The notes: generated from the letters alone by a model not told the origin. DNA of 31,442 bases from Bacteroidales bacterium (GCA_017615435.1 JAGAAF010000054.1:1-31442); one strand, 5' to 3'. Positions 17,978-26,129 are shown, counted from the stretch's first letter. Numbers and translations: made by a program.

Positions 17978-19813
17978 GTGCAAAGAGAAGTAAAATTCAG
18001 CCTGGTCTTCAGGGATATGTGGCAGAGTGCCGGAAAGTACCAGCCGCGTGTGGACCAGTTGGTTAAGATTGCCCCGGCAATCATCAGAATGGGATGTTTC
18101 GACCGTGTCGAGACTAACGGCGGCGGCTTCGAGCAGGTGAACCTCCTTTACGGAGAGAATCCTAACAACGCGGTGCGCCAGTGGACTAAGCCTTTCCACG
18201 AAGCCGGCATCCAGACCCATATGCTCGACCGTGCTCTCAACGGTCTGCGTATGGCCCCCTGCGCCAAGGACCTCCGTCAGTTGTTCTATAAAGTGAAGAA
18301 GGCCCAGGGTACGGACATCACGCGTATCTTCTGCGGTCTCAACGACCCTCGCAACGTCATTCCCTCCATCCACTATGCAAAGGAAGCGGGAATGATAGCC
18401 CAGGCCTCGCTGTGCATCACCTATTCACCCGTTCACACCGTCGATTACTATGTGAACCTTGCCAAACTCTTCATCGACGAAGGCGCAGACGAAATCGCGC
18501 TCAAGGATATGGCCGGCATCGGCCGTCCCGTGTCGCTCGGCAAGATAGTCAAGGGCATCAAGGAATACAAGCCGGACATCATCGTGCAGTATCACTCGCA
18601 CTCCGGCCCCGGTTTCTCTATGGCCTCGATCCTGGAAGTCTGCGAAGCGGGCTGCGATTACATCGACACTGCTATGTCACCGCTGTCGTGGGGTACCGGC
18701 CACGCCGACATCCTCGCCGTGCAGGCGATGCTCAAGGACGCCGGCTTCAAGGTGAAGGAGGTCGATATGGCCGCCTATATGGAGGCGCGTACGCAGATCC
18801 AGGCTATGCTGGACGACTTCCTCGGCTACTACTGCCCGAAGCTCAACCGCGTGGACAACTCCCTGCTCATCAAGCCCGGCCTGCCCGGCGGAATGATGGG
18901 CTCGCTTATGACCGACCTCGAGGAGAACCTCTCCTCGCTGAATAAATGGAAGGAAAAGAACGGCCAGCCGACCCTCAGCACTGACGACCTTCTCGTCAAA
19001 CTCTTCGACGAAGTGGCCTACGTGTGGCCTAAAGTCGGTTACCCGCCGCTTGTGACTCCGTTCTCGCAGTACGTGAAAAACCTCGCCCTCTTCAACGTTA
19101 TGCTGATGGAGAAGGGCAAGAACCGTTGGGAGATGTTCCCGGACACCATCTGGGATATGGTCCTCGGAAAGGCCGGCAAGCTCCCCGGAGAGGTGGATGA
19201 TGAAATCAAGGCTCTCGCAAAGGAGCAGGGCCGCGAGTTTATGACCACCGACCCTCAGCTCAACTATCCCGACTGCCTGGATGAATTCCGCGCAAAGATG
19301 AAGGAGAACGGCTGGGAACTCGGTCCGGACGACGAAGAACTCTTCGAGTACGCTATGCATCCGGTGCAGTACGAGGCCTACAAGAGCGGAAAGGCGAAAG
19401 CAGAATTCGAAGCTGACCTCGCGAAGCGCAAAGCCGCTGAGGCCGCTCCCGCTGCGGCAGACCTGCCGAAGCAGATAACCGTGAACGTGGGCGGTACCAA
19501 TTATCAGCTCGAAATCGCCTATGGCGACGAAGTTCCCGCTGCCCAGGGTGCTGCCGCTGCCGCTCCCGTCGGCGCAGGTGAGGACATCCTCGCCCCCATC
19601 TCCGGCAAGTTTCTCCTCACCAAGGACGGAAGCGAGCAGCCTCATAAGGTCGGCGATGCGGTGAAGAAGGGCGATACCCTCTGCTACATCGAGGCTATGA
19701 AGATCAACAACGCCATCTGCGCGGACTTCGACGGTGTGATCACCGCGATTCTCGCCTCGAACGGCGACACGGTCGAAGAAGACGACCCTATACTCAAAAT
19801 AGCAAGAAGCTAA
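17978..19813 (+). CDS. oadA: Biotin-dependent carboxyltransferase/decarboxylase alpha subunit (OadA-like, Bacteroidota form)
   Basis: Transfers CO2 from oxaloacetate, or a related carboxylated substrate, to its own biotin so that the beta subunit can release it while pumping sodium. The start is GTG at 17978, 2 nt after oadG; the next in-frame ATG would remove the active-site segment. The carboxyltransferase TIM barrel (about 1-290) keeps the metal and catalytic positions D13 and Q16 (FRDMWQS, a divergent form of LRDxHQS), K176 (ALKDMAG) and H206/H208 (QYHSHSGPG). A middle helical domain follows, then an Ala/Pro-rich linker (about 488-530) and a biotinyl domain with K575 in EAMKIN. At 611 residues it is full length. 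The divergent barrel motif agrees with what I recall of Bacteroides homologues; the true substrate (oxaloacetate, or methylmalonyl-CoA) is not settled by sequence. Confidence 0.9.
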   Translation: MQREVKFSLVFRDMWQSAGKYQPRVDQLVKIAPAIIRMGCFDRVETNGGGFEQVNLLYGENPNNAVRQWTKPFHEAGIQTHMLDRALNGLRMAPCAKDLRQLFYKVKKAQGTDITRIFCGLNDPRNVIPSIHYAKEAGMIAQASLCITYSPVHTVDYYVNLAKLFIDEGADEIALKDMAGIGRPVSLGKIVKGIKEYKPDIIVQYHSHSGPGFSMASILEVCEAGCDYIDTAMSPLSWGTGHADILAVQAMLKDAGFKVKEVDMAAYMEARTQIQAMLDDFLGYYCPKLNRVDNSLLIKPGLPGGMMGSLMTDLEENLSSLNKWKEKNGQPTLSTDDLLVKLFDEVAYVWPKVGYPPLVTPFSQYVKNLALFNVMLMEKGKNRWEMFPDTIWDMVLGKAGKLPGEVDDEIKALAKEQGREFMTTDPQLNYPDCLDEFRAKMKENGWELGPDDEELFEYAMHPVQYEAYKSGKAKAEFEADLAKRKAAEAAPAAADLPKQITVNVGGTNYQLEIAYGDEVPAAQGAAAAAPVGAGEDILAPISGKFLLTKDGSEQPHKVGDAVKKGDTLCYIEAMKINNAICADFDGVITAILASNGDTVEEDDPILKIARS

Positions 19814-19819
19814 GGCTCT

Positions 19820-21067
19820 ATGGAAGGTTTATCGGAAATTCTGAGAAGGCTCTATGAGATGACGGCCCTGAGCGACCTTATCGCCGACCCGTCGTTCCTC
19901 CTGATGTATCTTCTCGCATTCGTGCTGCTGTACCTCGGTATAGTCAAGCACTATGAGCCGCTGCTTCTCGTTCCCATCGGCTTCGGTGTGCTCATCGCCA
20001 ACTTCCCGGGCGGCGATATGGGCGTCATCCAGGCCAATGCGGAAGGCCTCGTGCCCCTCGCAGACGGTTCGCTCGTCGATATCTGGAAGATGCCGCTCCA
20101 CGACATCGCCCACGAATTCGGCATAATGAACTACCTGTATTACGCGCTGATCAAGTCGGGTCTGCTGCCGCCCATCATCTTTATGGGTGTCGGCGCTATG
20201 ACCGACTTTGGCCCGATGCTGCGTAATCTTAAACTCGCAATCTTCGGCGCTGCAGCCCAGTTCGGCATCTTCGCCGTCCTGCTGGCCGCTCTCGCCTTCG
20301 GGTTCACGCCCCAGGAGGCCGGTTCCCTCGGCATCATCGGCGGCGCGGACGGCCCGACCGCCATCTTCACGACCATCAAGCTCGCACCGCACCTCCTTGG
20401 CCCCATCGCCATAGCGGCTTACTCTTATATGGCCCTTGTGCCGGTGATTATCCCGCTCGTGGTCAAGCTCCTCTGCACGAAGAAAGAGCTTATGATCAAT
20501 ATGAAGGAGCAGGACAGGCTCTACCCGGACAAGATGGAGCTCAAGAATATGCGCGTTGTGAAGATCGTTTTCCCGATCGCTGTGACCACCATCGTGGCAA
20601 TCTTCGTTCCCACGGCAGTTCCTCTGATCGGTATGCTTATGTTCGGCAACCTCCTTCGCGAGATCGGTTCGGACACCAGCCGCCTCTTCCAGACTGTCAG
20701 CAACGGCCTTATGAACGCGGCGACCGTATTCCTCGGCCTCTGCGTGGGCGCCACTATGACCGTGGACGCATTCCTGAACCTGCAGACCCTGGGCATCATC
20801 GTGGGCGGTTTCCTCGCCTTCGCGCTCAGTATCTCCGCCGGTATCCTGATGGTAAAGATCTGGAACCTCTTCGCCAAGAAGAAGATCAACCCTCTAGTTG
20901 GTGCGACAGGCCTTTCGGCAGTGCCTATGGCCAGCCGCGTCTGCAACGGAATAAGCACCAAGTACGACCCGAAGAACCACGTCCTGAACTACTGTATGGC
21001 CTCGAACATCTCGGGCGTCATCGGTTCGGCGGTGGCCGCGGGTGTGTTAATCAGTTTCCTCGGCTAA
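19820..21067 (+). CDS. oadB: Sodium-translocating decarboxylase beta subunit
   Basis: Polytopic inner-membrane subunit that decarboxylates carboxybiotin and exports sodium ions. The 415 residues hold about ten hydrophobic segments, with the family core GIIGGADGPTAIF at residues 171-183. D177 there corresponds to the essential Asp (D203 in Klebsiella OadB). Further family features are the VCNGISTKYDP loop and the closing membrane segment with ISGVIGSAVAAG. An extra hydrophilic stretch near residues 62-100 (GLVPLADGSLVDIW) is in keeping with Bacteroidota members. It starts 6 nt after oadA and is followed by the ACT gene after 1 nt. Confidence 0.95.
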   Translation: MEGLSEILRRLYEMTALSDLIADPSFLLMYLLAFVLLYLGIVKHYEPLLLVPIGFGVLIANFPGGDMGVIQANAEGLVPLADGSLVDIWKMPLHDIAHEFGIMNYLYYALIKSGLLPPIIFMGVGAMTDFGPMLRNLKLAIFGAAAQFGIFAVLLAALAFGFTPQEAGSLGIIGGADGPTAIFTTIKLAPHLLGPIAIAAYSYMALVPVIIPLVVKLLCTKKELMINMKEQDRLYPDKMELKNMRVVKIVFPIAVTTIVAIFVPTAVPLIGMLMFGNLLREIGSDTSRLFQTVSNGLMNAATVFLGLCVGATMTVDAFLNLQTLGIIVGGFLAFALSISAGILMVKIWNLFAKKKINPLVGATGLSAVPMASRVCNGISTKYDPKNHVLNYCMASNISGVIGSAVAAGVLISFLG

Positions 21068-21068
21068 T

Positions 21069-21341
21069 ATGGACCGTTCGATAATTACCGTCACAGGCCA
21101 CAACAAAGTCGGCATCATCGCGAAGATCACGACCGAGCTCGCTGCGCACAATGTCAGCATACTCGACATTACCCAGACCATCCGTCAGGGCATCTTCAAT
21201 ATGATGATGATAGTGGACACATCCGAATCCGACATCGCCTTCGACGAACTGCGTTCCTCGCTGAACGCCCTCGCCGACGAAATGGGCGTGCATATCCTCT
21301 GCCAGAAAGAGGAGATTTTCGATAAGATGCATCGCGTATGA
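21069..21341 (+). CDS. UPF0237-type ACT-domain protein
   Basis: A 90-residue single ACT domain ([24 protein letters not shown] opening, with the ligand-binding GH/N-KVGI loop at residues 10-16). It belongs to the UPF0237 family that is regularly paired with UPF0210/PFL proteins. ACT domains bind small ligands, usually amino acids, and regulate a partner, so this is probably the ligand-sensing subunit for the next gene. The two genes overlap by 4 nt (ATGA), which points to translational coupling and a fixed stoichiometry. The function of the pair is not established. Confidence 0.9.
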   Translation: MDRSIITVTGHNKVGIIAKITTELAAHNVSILDITQTIRQGIFNMMMIVDTSESDIAFDELRSSLNALADEMGVHILCQKEEIFDKMHRV

Positions 21342-22702
21342 TCAGCGCAGGCGAGGTCCTCGAGACCAACAAAATGATCGGCGAGGAAAACCTCGACGTA
21401 CGTACGATCACGGTGGGCATCAGCCTGATGGATTGCGCGGATTCGTCCCTTGAGTGTACCTGTGAGAAGATCAAAGAGAAGATCTTCTACTATGCCAGGA
21501 ACCTGGTCGCGGTGGGTGAGGAGATCTCCCGCGAATACGGCATTCCTATCGTGAACAAGCGCGTGTCCGTGACCCCGATTTCGCTCGTGGGCGCGGGCTG
21601 CTGCAAAACCCCTCAGGATTACGTCCAGATAGCGCTCGCGCTCGATGAAGTGGCCCACAAAGTGGGAGTGAACTTCATCGGGGGCTATTCCGCTATCGTA
21701 AGCAAGGGTATGACCATCAGCGACGAACTGCTGATCGAGAGCATCCCCGAGGCTTTGTCGCGCACGGAGCGTATATGCTCGAGCGTGAACGTGGGCAGCA
21801 CGAAGACCGGCATCAATATGGACGCAGTCCGCGTGATGGGCCGCGTCATCAAGCACACGGCTGAGGCTACCAAGGACAATGATTCCTTCGGCTGCGCCAA
21901 GCTTGTGGTGCTGTGCAACGCTCCTGACGACAATCCGTTTATGGCGGGCGCATACCACGGCGTGACTGAGCCTGACGCCATCATAAATGTGGGCGTCAGC
22001 GGTCCCGGCGTGGTCAAGCACGCACTCGAGGCGGTACGGGGAAAGAGTTTTGAGGTTCTGTGCGAGACCATCAAGCGTACGGCCTTTAAGGTCACTCGCG
22101 TAGGCCAGCTTGTGGCGCAGGAAGCGTCGCGCCGGCTCGGCATCCCGTTCGGGATTATCGACCTCTCGCTGGCCCCGACCCCCGCGGTCGGCGACAGCGT
22201 GGCCGATATCCTCCACGAAATCGGGGTGGAGGTCGCCGGCGCCCCTGGTACGACTGCGTGCCTGGCCTTGCTGAACGATCAGGTGAAGAAGGGCGGGGTG
22301 ATGGCTTCCAGCTATGTGGGCGGCCTCAGCGGCGCGTTCATCCCCGTGTCTGAAGACCAGGGGATGATAGACGCGGCGGAGTGCGGCGCCCTCAGCATCG
22401 AAAAGCTCGAAGCGATGACCTGCGTCTGTTCGGTAGGCCTCGATATGATCGCAATCCCGGGCGACACTCCGGACACTACCATAGCCGGCATTATCGCCGA
22501 CGAAGCGGCGATTGGTATGGTCAATCAGAAGACCACGGCCGTCCGCATTATCCCCGTGATAGGGAAGACCGTGGGCGAGAGCGTGGAATTCGGTGGCCTG
22601 CTCGGCCGTGCCCCCATAATGAAGGTCAATCCCTACGGATGCGCGGACTTTGTCGACCGTACCGGCCGCATCCCCGCACCGATACATAGCTTTAAAAACT
22701 AA
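21338..22702 (+). CDS. UPF0210/PFL-family protein (DUF711)
   Basis: A 454-residue cytoplasmic protein of the UPF0210 (PFL, DUF711) family. Sequence features are [15 protein letters not shown] near the start, [14 protein letters not shown] (about 148-161), a Gly-rich [24 protein letters not shown] block (about 208-231) and the C-terminal [19 protein letters not shown]. The family is structurally related to glycyl-radical (pyruvate formate-lyase-like) barrels, but I see no glycyl-radical motif of the RVxGY type, so it is not expected to use radical chemistry. It overlaps the ACT gene by 4 nt. A metabolic or regulatory role in amino acid handling is likely by pairing with ACT, but the reaction is unknown. 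Confidence 0.9.
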   Translation: MISAGEVLETNKMIGEENLDVRTITVGISLMDCADSSLECTCEKIKEKIFYYARNLVAVGEEISREYGIPIVNKRVSVTPISLVGAGCCKTPQDYVQIALALDEVAHKVGVNFIGGYSAIVSKGMTISDELLIESIPEALSRTERICSSVNVGSTKTGINMDAVRVMGRVIKHTAEATKDNDSFGCAKLVVLCNAPDDNPFMAGAYHGVTEPDAIINVGVSGPGVVKHALEAVRGKSFEVLCETIKRTAFKVTRVGQLVAQEASRRLGIPFGIIDLSLAPTPAVGDSVADILHEIGVEVAGAPGTTACLALLNDQVKKGGVMASSYVGGLSGAFIPVSEDQGMIDAAECGALSIEKLEAMTCVCSVGLDMIAIPGDTPDTTIAGIIADEAAIGMVNQKTTAVRIIPVIGKTVGESVEFGGLLGRAPIMKVNPYGCADFVDRTGRIPAPIHSFKN

Positions 22703-22714
22703 CACACCATAATT

Positions 22715-23890
22715 ATGACACAATCACAAAAGGATTACCTGGTACAGTGCAGAGACTGGTACCGCAAACAGCTTACGGAGAACATTATGCCTTTCTGGCT
22801 GGAGCACGGAATGGATCCCGTCAATGGCGGAGTCTACACCTGTGTGGACCGCGAGGGCAAGCTGATGGACAGCACCAAGTCGGTGTGGTTCCAGGGCCGC
22901 TGCGGCTTCGTGTTCGCGTATGCTTATAATCACGTGGAGAGGAAGCCCGAATGGCTCGCCGCATCCAAGAGCTGCATCGATTTCATCGAGAAGCACTGCA
23001 TCGACACCGACGGCCATATGTTCTTCTCCGTGACCGCTGATGGCAAGCCGGTCCGCAAGCGCCGCTACGTCTTCTCCGACTGCTTCGCAGCCATCGCTAT
23101 GGCCGAGTACGCGAAGGCGTCGGGCGATATGACCTATGCCGCCAAGGCCGTCGAAACCTTTAAGTTCATCCGCCATATGCTCGCGACTCCCGGCTTCCTC
23201 GAGCCGAAGAGCTACGAAGCCGGCAGGGGACACAGCATCACTATGATCCTCGTGAACGTGGCGCTCGTGATCAAGCAGGTCTCGGACGATCCCGTCCTCG
23301 ACGAGCAGATTCGCAGCTCCGTGCACGATATCGAGAAGTACTTTATGCATCCCGAGTTCAAGTGCATCCTTGAGAGCGTTACTCCTGACGGAGGCCTTAT
23401 CGACACCTGCGAAGGCCGTGTGATCAACCCCGGCCACGGTATCGAGACCGCCTGGTTCCTGATGAACGCCTCCGAAGTGATGGGAGAGCCTCACTACAAG
23501 GATCTCGGCCTCACGATCTTCGACTGGCAGTACAAATGGGGTTGGGACGAGGAGTTCGGCGGAGTTATCAACTTCCGCGACTGCAAGAATTTCCCTCCTC
23601 AGGACTATTCGCAGGATATGAAATTCTGGTGGCCCCAGTGCGAGACCATCATCGCAGCCCTCTTCTCATACAAGATGACCGGCGACGACAAGTATCTTGA
23701 AATCCACAAGAAGGCCCACGAATGGACCGTCAGACACCTGGTGGATCCGGAATTCGGCGAGTGGTATGGCTATCTCCACCGCGACGGCACCGTCGCCCAG
23801 CCCGCCAAGGGTAACCTCTTCAAAGGCCCCTTCCACATCCCCAGAATGCTCACCATCTCCCAGGTCCTGATCGATCAGATCCTGAAATAG
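22715..23890 (+). CDS. N-acylglucosamine 2-epimerase (AGE family)
   Basis: Interconverts GlcNAc and ManNAc or a related 2-epimer pair. The 391 residues form an (alpha/alpha)6 barrel. The catalytic-site signatures are NPGHGIETAW with H241 and FKGPFHIPR with H374. Their 133-residue spacing matches the H248/H382 pair of characterised AGEs. The WWPQCE motif lies between them. The FKGPFHxPR ending favours AGE over cellobiose 2-epimerase. It follows the PFL gene by 12 nt with no promoter visible, so it is probably the last gene of the decarboxylase operon. A role in sialic acid or amino-sugar scavenging is usual for the family, but no sialic acid lyase or kinase is in the window. Its last 16 nt overlap the end of the convergent esterase gene. 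Confidence 0.93.
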   Translation: MTQSQKDYLVQCRDWYRKQLTENIMPFWLEHGMDPVNGGVYTCVDREGKLMDSTKSVWFQGRCGFVFAYAYNHVERKPEWLAASKSCIDFIEKHCIDTDGHMFFSVTADGKPVRKRRYVFSDCFAAIAMAEYAKASGDMTYAAKAVETFKFIRHMLATPGFLEPKSYEAGRGHSITMILVNVALVIKQVSDDPVLDEQIRSSVHDIEKYFMHPEFKCILESVTPDGGLIDTCEGRVINPGHGIETAWFLMNASEVMGEPHYKDLGLTIFDWQYKWGWDEEFGGVINFRDCKNFPPQDYSQDMKFWWPQCETIIAALFSYKMTGDDKYLEIHKKAHEWTVRHLVDPEFGEWYGYLHRDGTVAQPAKGNLFKGPFHIPRMLTISQVLIDQILK

Positions 23891-24705
23891 TTCTGCTGAG
23901 CGTAGACGAAATGCTCTTCAAAACGGCGTGCGGCTTCGCGCGCCGTTTTTGTTCTCCACATCAACACGTCGAAGCCGTGGATCAGGCCTTCGTAGATATC
24001 TAATTCGGCGGGGATTCCGGCTTTGCGGAGATTATCGATATAAGTCTTTGTTTCAGCCAGGAAGGGCTCATTTGTGCAGCAGAAGGTGTAGCACGGAGGA
24101 AGATTGCTATAGTTCGTTTCTCGCGCCGGAGCGGCGTATTTGCTGACTTCATCAGTGCCGTACTGATCGCGGAGATACAGTTTCCACGCCAGATGGTTCT
24201 GCGGGGTGTTCCAACCGGGGCTGAAGTTGCGGGCGGAGGTTTCAGTGTCGCGATCATCGAGCATAGGGTAGAGCGGGAATTGGGCTGCGATCCGGACGGA
24301 ACCGCGGTCACGCGCCAGCAGGCACATCGCGACACATAGCCCTCCGCCCGCGCTCTCGCCGCCGACGAAGATCTGGTCCGCTCGCACCCCAAACTCCTCC
24401 GTGTGCTCCGCAAGGTAGACAAGCGCGTCGTAGCAGTCGTCAACCGCAGCGGGGAAGGGCGCCTCTATCGAGAGGCGGTAGCCGGGCGAGACGACCACGG
24501 CTCCGTATTTCTCCACACAGGCCCTGGCCCTGCCGATATACTTCGGCAGCGCGGCCATACCTTCGCGGTAGCCTCCGCCGTGGATCCAGAGCATTCCGGT
24601 ACGGTCTTTCCGCCCGTACCCAGGCTGCCCCTCGCCCGGCTCCATCACTATCAACTTCTCCTTATGCCCGTCCGAGCAGGTGATGAACTTCTTCGATGAA
24701 ATCAT
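23875..24705 (-). CDS. Alpha/beta-hydrolase, HSL-type esterase/lipase
   Basis: A 276-residue carboxylesterase-like enzyme. The oxyanion motif is HGGGY at 42-46, the nucleophile is S118 in GESAGG, and the catalytic His is H243 in LIHGFD. The acid position of the triad reads TNEPF (E213) where this family normally has Asp. I start at the ATG at 24705; an ATG at 24738 would lie upstream of a TATCTTTA -7 box (24710-24717), so it would not be transcribed from that promoter. There is no signal peptide, so it is probably cytoplasmic. It may deacylate sugars or small esters. The gene converges with the epimerase, and its last codons contain that gene's terminator. Confidence 0.88.
   Translation of the reverse strand: MISSKKFITCSDGHKEKLIVMEPGEGQPGYGRKDRTGMLWIHGGGYREGMAALPKYIGRARACVEKYGAVVVSPGYRLSIEAPFPAAVDDCYDALVYLAEHTEEFGVRADQIFVGGESAGGGLCVAMCLLARDRGSVRIAAQFPLYPMLDDRDTETSARNFSPGWNTPQNHLAWKLYLRDQYGTDEVSKYAAPARETNYSNLPPCYTFCCTNEPFLAETKTYIDNLRKAGIPAELDIYEGLIHGFDVLMWRTKTAREAARRFEEHFVYAQQNYFRI
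23921..23951 (+). terminator. Intrinsic terminator of the decarboxylase-epimerase operon
   Basis: An 11-bp stem (23922-23932 with 23937-23947, one T-G pair) with a GCTT loop is followed by a T run (23946-23950). It lies 31 nt after the epimerase stop and inside the coding sequence of the convergent esterase, where it encodes the TAREAARR segment. Confidence 0.75.
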
Positions 24706-24709
24706 AATG

Positions 24710-24717
24710 TAAAGATA
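24710..24717 (-). promoter_or_regulatory. -7 box of the esterase gene
   Basis: On the minus strand this reads TATCTTTA, one base from TAnnTTTG, and ends about 5 nt before the chosen start codon at 24705. It is the reason for choosing the shorter protein. Confidence 0.4.
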
Positions 24718-24767
24718 GCGATTATTTGCGTCCCTCATTCTCGACTTGATCAGGAATCTTTAATAAT

Positions 24768-24797
24768 ATGATATCACTATATTGTATTTGATATCAT
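24768..24797 (+). promoter_or_regulatory. Operator of the toxin-antitoxin operon
   Basis: Two perfect 8-bp palindromes TGATATCA (24769-24776 and 24789-24796) lie exactly 20 bp, or two helical turns, apart. Together they form a 9-bp inverted repeat ATGATATCA/TGATATCAT with a 12-nt spacer. They flank the -33 element, as expected for repression by a ribbon-helix-helix antitoxin. Confidence 0.75.
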
Positions 24798-24811
24798 AAT
24801 GATTAAATTTG
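24781..24811 (+). promoter_or_regulatory. Promoter of the toxin-antitoxin operon
   Basis: ATTG (24781-24784), 19 nt, then TAAATTTG (24804-24811), an exact -7 match. Transcription would start near 24818. This favours the antitoxin start at 24829 over the ATG at 24799. Confidence 0.6.
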
Positions 24812-24828
24812 CAGAAAATGATAACACT

Positions 24829-25116
24829 ATGAGCAGCGAACAAAGAATTCAAACCGTCTTGCGACTCCCTAAACACGTGTATTATAGGGTGAAACTCTAT
24901 GCTGAAAGGGAAGGTCGCTCGTTCAACAATTATGTGGAAACACTACTAGCCAAAGCCACTGATATGGATTGGCCTACGATTCCGAAGGAAGACCTGGTTG
25001 TTTCTGAAGAGATTCTTAACTTGGTTCCCAAGTCGGGTAATCGCCGTAAGTTTACTAAGGAGGAGTTGGAGAATGATCCCAAACTCGCCTATTTCGCAGA
25101 AAAGTATGGCCTATGA
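24829..25116 (+). CDS. Ribbon-helix-helix antitoxin of a type II toxin-antitoxin pair
   Basis: A 95-residue protein whose N-terminal half is an Arc-like ribbon-helix-helix: beta strand RIQTVLRLPKHVY, then helices around RVKLYAEREGRSFNNYVETLLAKA (about residues 19-42). The C-terminal half (about 50-95, ending in acidic, aromatic ELENDPKLAYFAEKYGL) is the likely toxin-wrapping tail. The start at 24829 is chosen because the promoter's predicted start site lies just before it. The longer form from 24799 would begin upstream of the transcript. It overlaps the PIN toxin gene by 4 nt. It is expected to neutralise the toxin and to repress its own operon through the paired TGATATCA sites. The base composition is AT-rich compared with its neighbours, which suggests acquisition. 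Confidence 0.85.
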   Translation: MSSEQRIQTVLRLPKHVYYRVKLYAEREGRSFNNYVETLLAKATDMDWPTIPKEDLVVSEEILNLVPKSGNRRKFTKEELENDPKLAYFAEKYGL

Positions 25117-25559
25117 GAAAGATATTTTTTGATACCAACTTTCTACTGGATGTTCTGATTAAGGATAGAGTTGGTCATGAAGAAGCAGTACTTGTACTAT
25201 CACTACTGAAGAAGTTTCATACAGAAATAGTATGCAGCACTCAGAGTTTGCTTGACACATATTATATTGCTGGCAGGAAAAAGATTATCAAGCAGGAGAT
25301 CGATGTCCTGACCTCCTGGCTGGTTCATTATGCGAACGTTCGCTCCATCGGCTGGTTTGAACTGAGGGATGCTTTGATGTCTGCGGAGAAAGATATCGAA
25401 GATGCCGCCCAAATTGCTCTCGCGAAGACTGAACACTGTGAGGTATTCCTTACAACTGATCAGCGCATCCTTAATAAAGAACAGGAGGAATCTCTTCTCT
25501 TTATGTCACCCGCTGGCTTTATTGAAAAAATATCTAACGTTCAAAGCACACACTCATAA
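25113..25559 (+). CDS. PIN-domain toxin (VapC-like ribonuclease)
   Basis: A 148-residue PIN-domain protein, predicted to be a magnesium-dependent RNase that cuts tRNA or rRNA when freed from its antitoxin. Active-site acids are D7 in FFDTNFLLD (with T8/N9), D94 and D97 in DIEDAAQ, and D116 in LTTDQR. The second acidic position, usually a Glu in helix 2, is less clear; D48 in SLLDTYY is the candidate. Length and layout fit VapC-type toxins. It overlaps the antitoxin by 4 nt (ATGA) and is followed by a strong terminator, so the pair is a closed two-gene unit. Confidence 0.87.
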   Translation: MRKIFFDTNFLLDVLIKDRVGHEEAVLVLSLLKKFHTEIVCSTQSLLDTYYIAGRKKIIKQEIDVLTSWLVHYANVRSIGWFELRDALMSAEKDIEDAAQIALAKTEHCEVFLTTDQRILNKEQEESLLFMSPAGFIEKISNVQSTHS

Positions 25560-25611
25560 AGCCCGAGGCTCTTGCGTGAAATGCAACTTCCTACTAGTCA
25601 ATGCATTACGC

Positions 25612-25645
25612 AAAATACCCCACCGAAAAACCGGCGGGGTATTTT
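25612..25645 (+). terminator. Terminator of the toxin-antitoxin operon
   Basis: A 10-bp stem (25612-25621 with 25636-25645) extends by an inner CCG/CGG around a five-A loop. The arms carry A and T runs at the base, so it may work in both directions. It lies 53 nt after the toxin stop. Confidence 0.8.
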
Positions 25646-25652
25646 GTGCAAA

Positions 25653-26126
25653 TTGCTGACCTACAGCGCTTTACATTTCACGCTATATTATTCGCAGCAC
25701 GAAGACCAGGAATTCCGGGCCAGCCTCGAATCGCTCGGCGGCATCAGCGGCATCCTCGCTGGTCATAAGCGCCTGTGGCGTGGATTGGCCATAGTTGGGG
25801 CGCTTCTTGTTGTTTTGCTTCTAGCTATGCTCTTTGTCTTGCGGAAGATGGACCGTCTGCGCAGGGAGAAAGAAGGAGCGGATGTCGCTATCGAACAGGC
25901 ATTGGAAGATACGAGCGAGGCCTCTGAGGCTGAGTCAAAGCTAACTGACCGTGAGGAGCAGGTCCTGCGTATGTTGGCAGATGGCCTGACCTCATCACAA
26001 ATCGCAGACAAGATATGTTTGAGTCTACCTACAATCAAGTGGTACAGAAAGAAACTGATGACAAAACTTGATGCTGCAAATACAGCTGAACTCATCTCTC
26101 TGGCCAAGGGAAAAGGTTTGCTATAG
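25653..26126 (+). pseudogene. 5'-truncated membrane-bound LuxR-type regulator
   Basis: The open frame (158 residues from the TTG at 25653; boundaries uncertain) encodes the C-terminal part of a Bacteroidota membrane regulator. There is one membrane helix (about GLAIVGALLVVLLLAMLFVL), a Lys/Arg/Glu-rich linker, and a complete LuxR/GerE helix-turn-helix (LTDREEQVLRMLADGLTSSQIADKICLSLP, then TIKWYRKKLMTKLDAANTAELISLA). In intact members, the region before the membrane helix is a large periplasmic sensor or TPR domain. Here the frame runs back into the terminator of the toxin-antitoxin unit, with no plausible ATG in the conserved part. It is most likely a remnant cut off when the toxin-antitoxin cassette arrived. 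A short expressed anti-regulator made from TTG is a less likely alternative. Confidence 0.65.
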
Positions 26127-26129
26127 TTA

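Noticed and set aside
21338..22702. PFL protein as a glycyl-radical enzyme
   Set aside because: No C-terminal glycyl-radical motif is visible and no activating enzyme is nearby.
21185..22723. A 512-codon minus-strand open frame opposite the PFL gene
   Set aside because: It is the shadow of the ACT and PFL genes; the translation is rich in His, Arg and Asp and has no family features.
25572..25652. N-terminal part of the open frame leading into the LuxR remnant
   Set aside because: It runs through the toxin-antitoxin terminator and is not protein-like.
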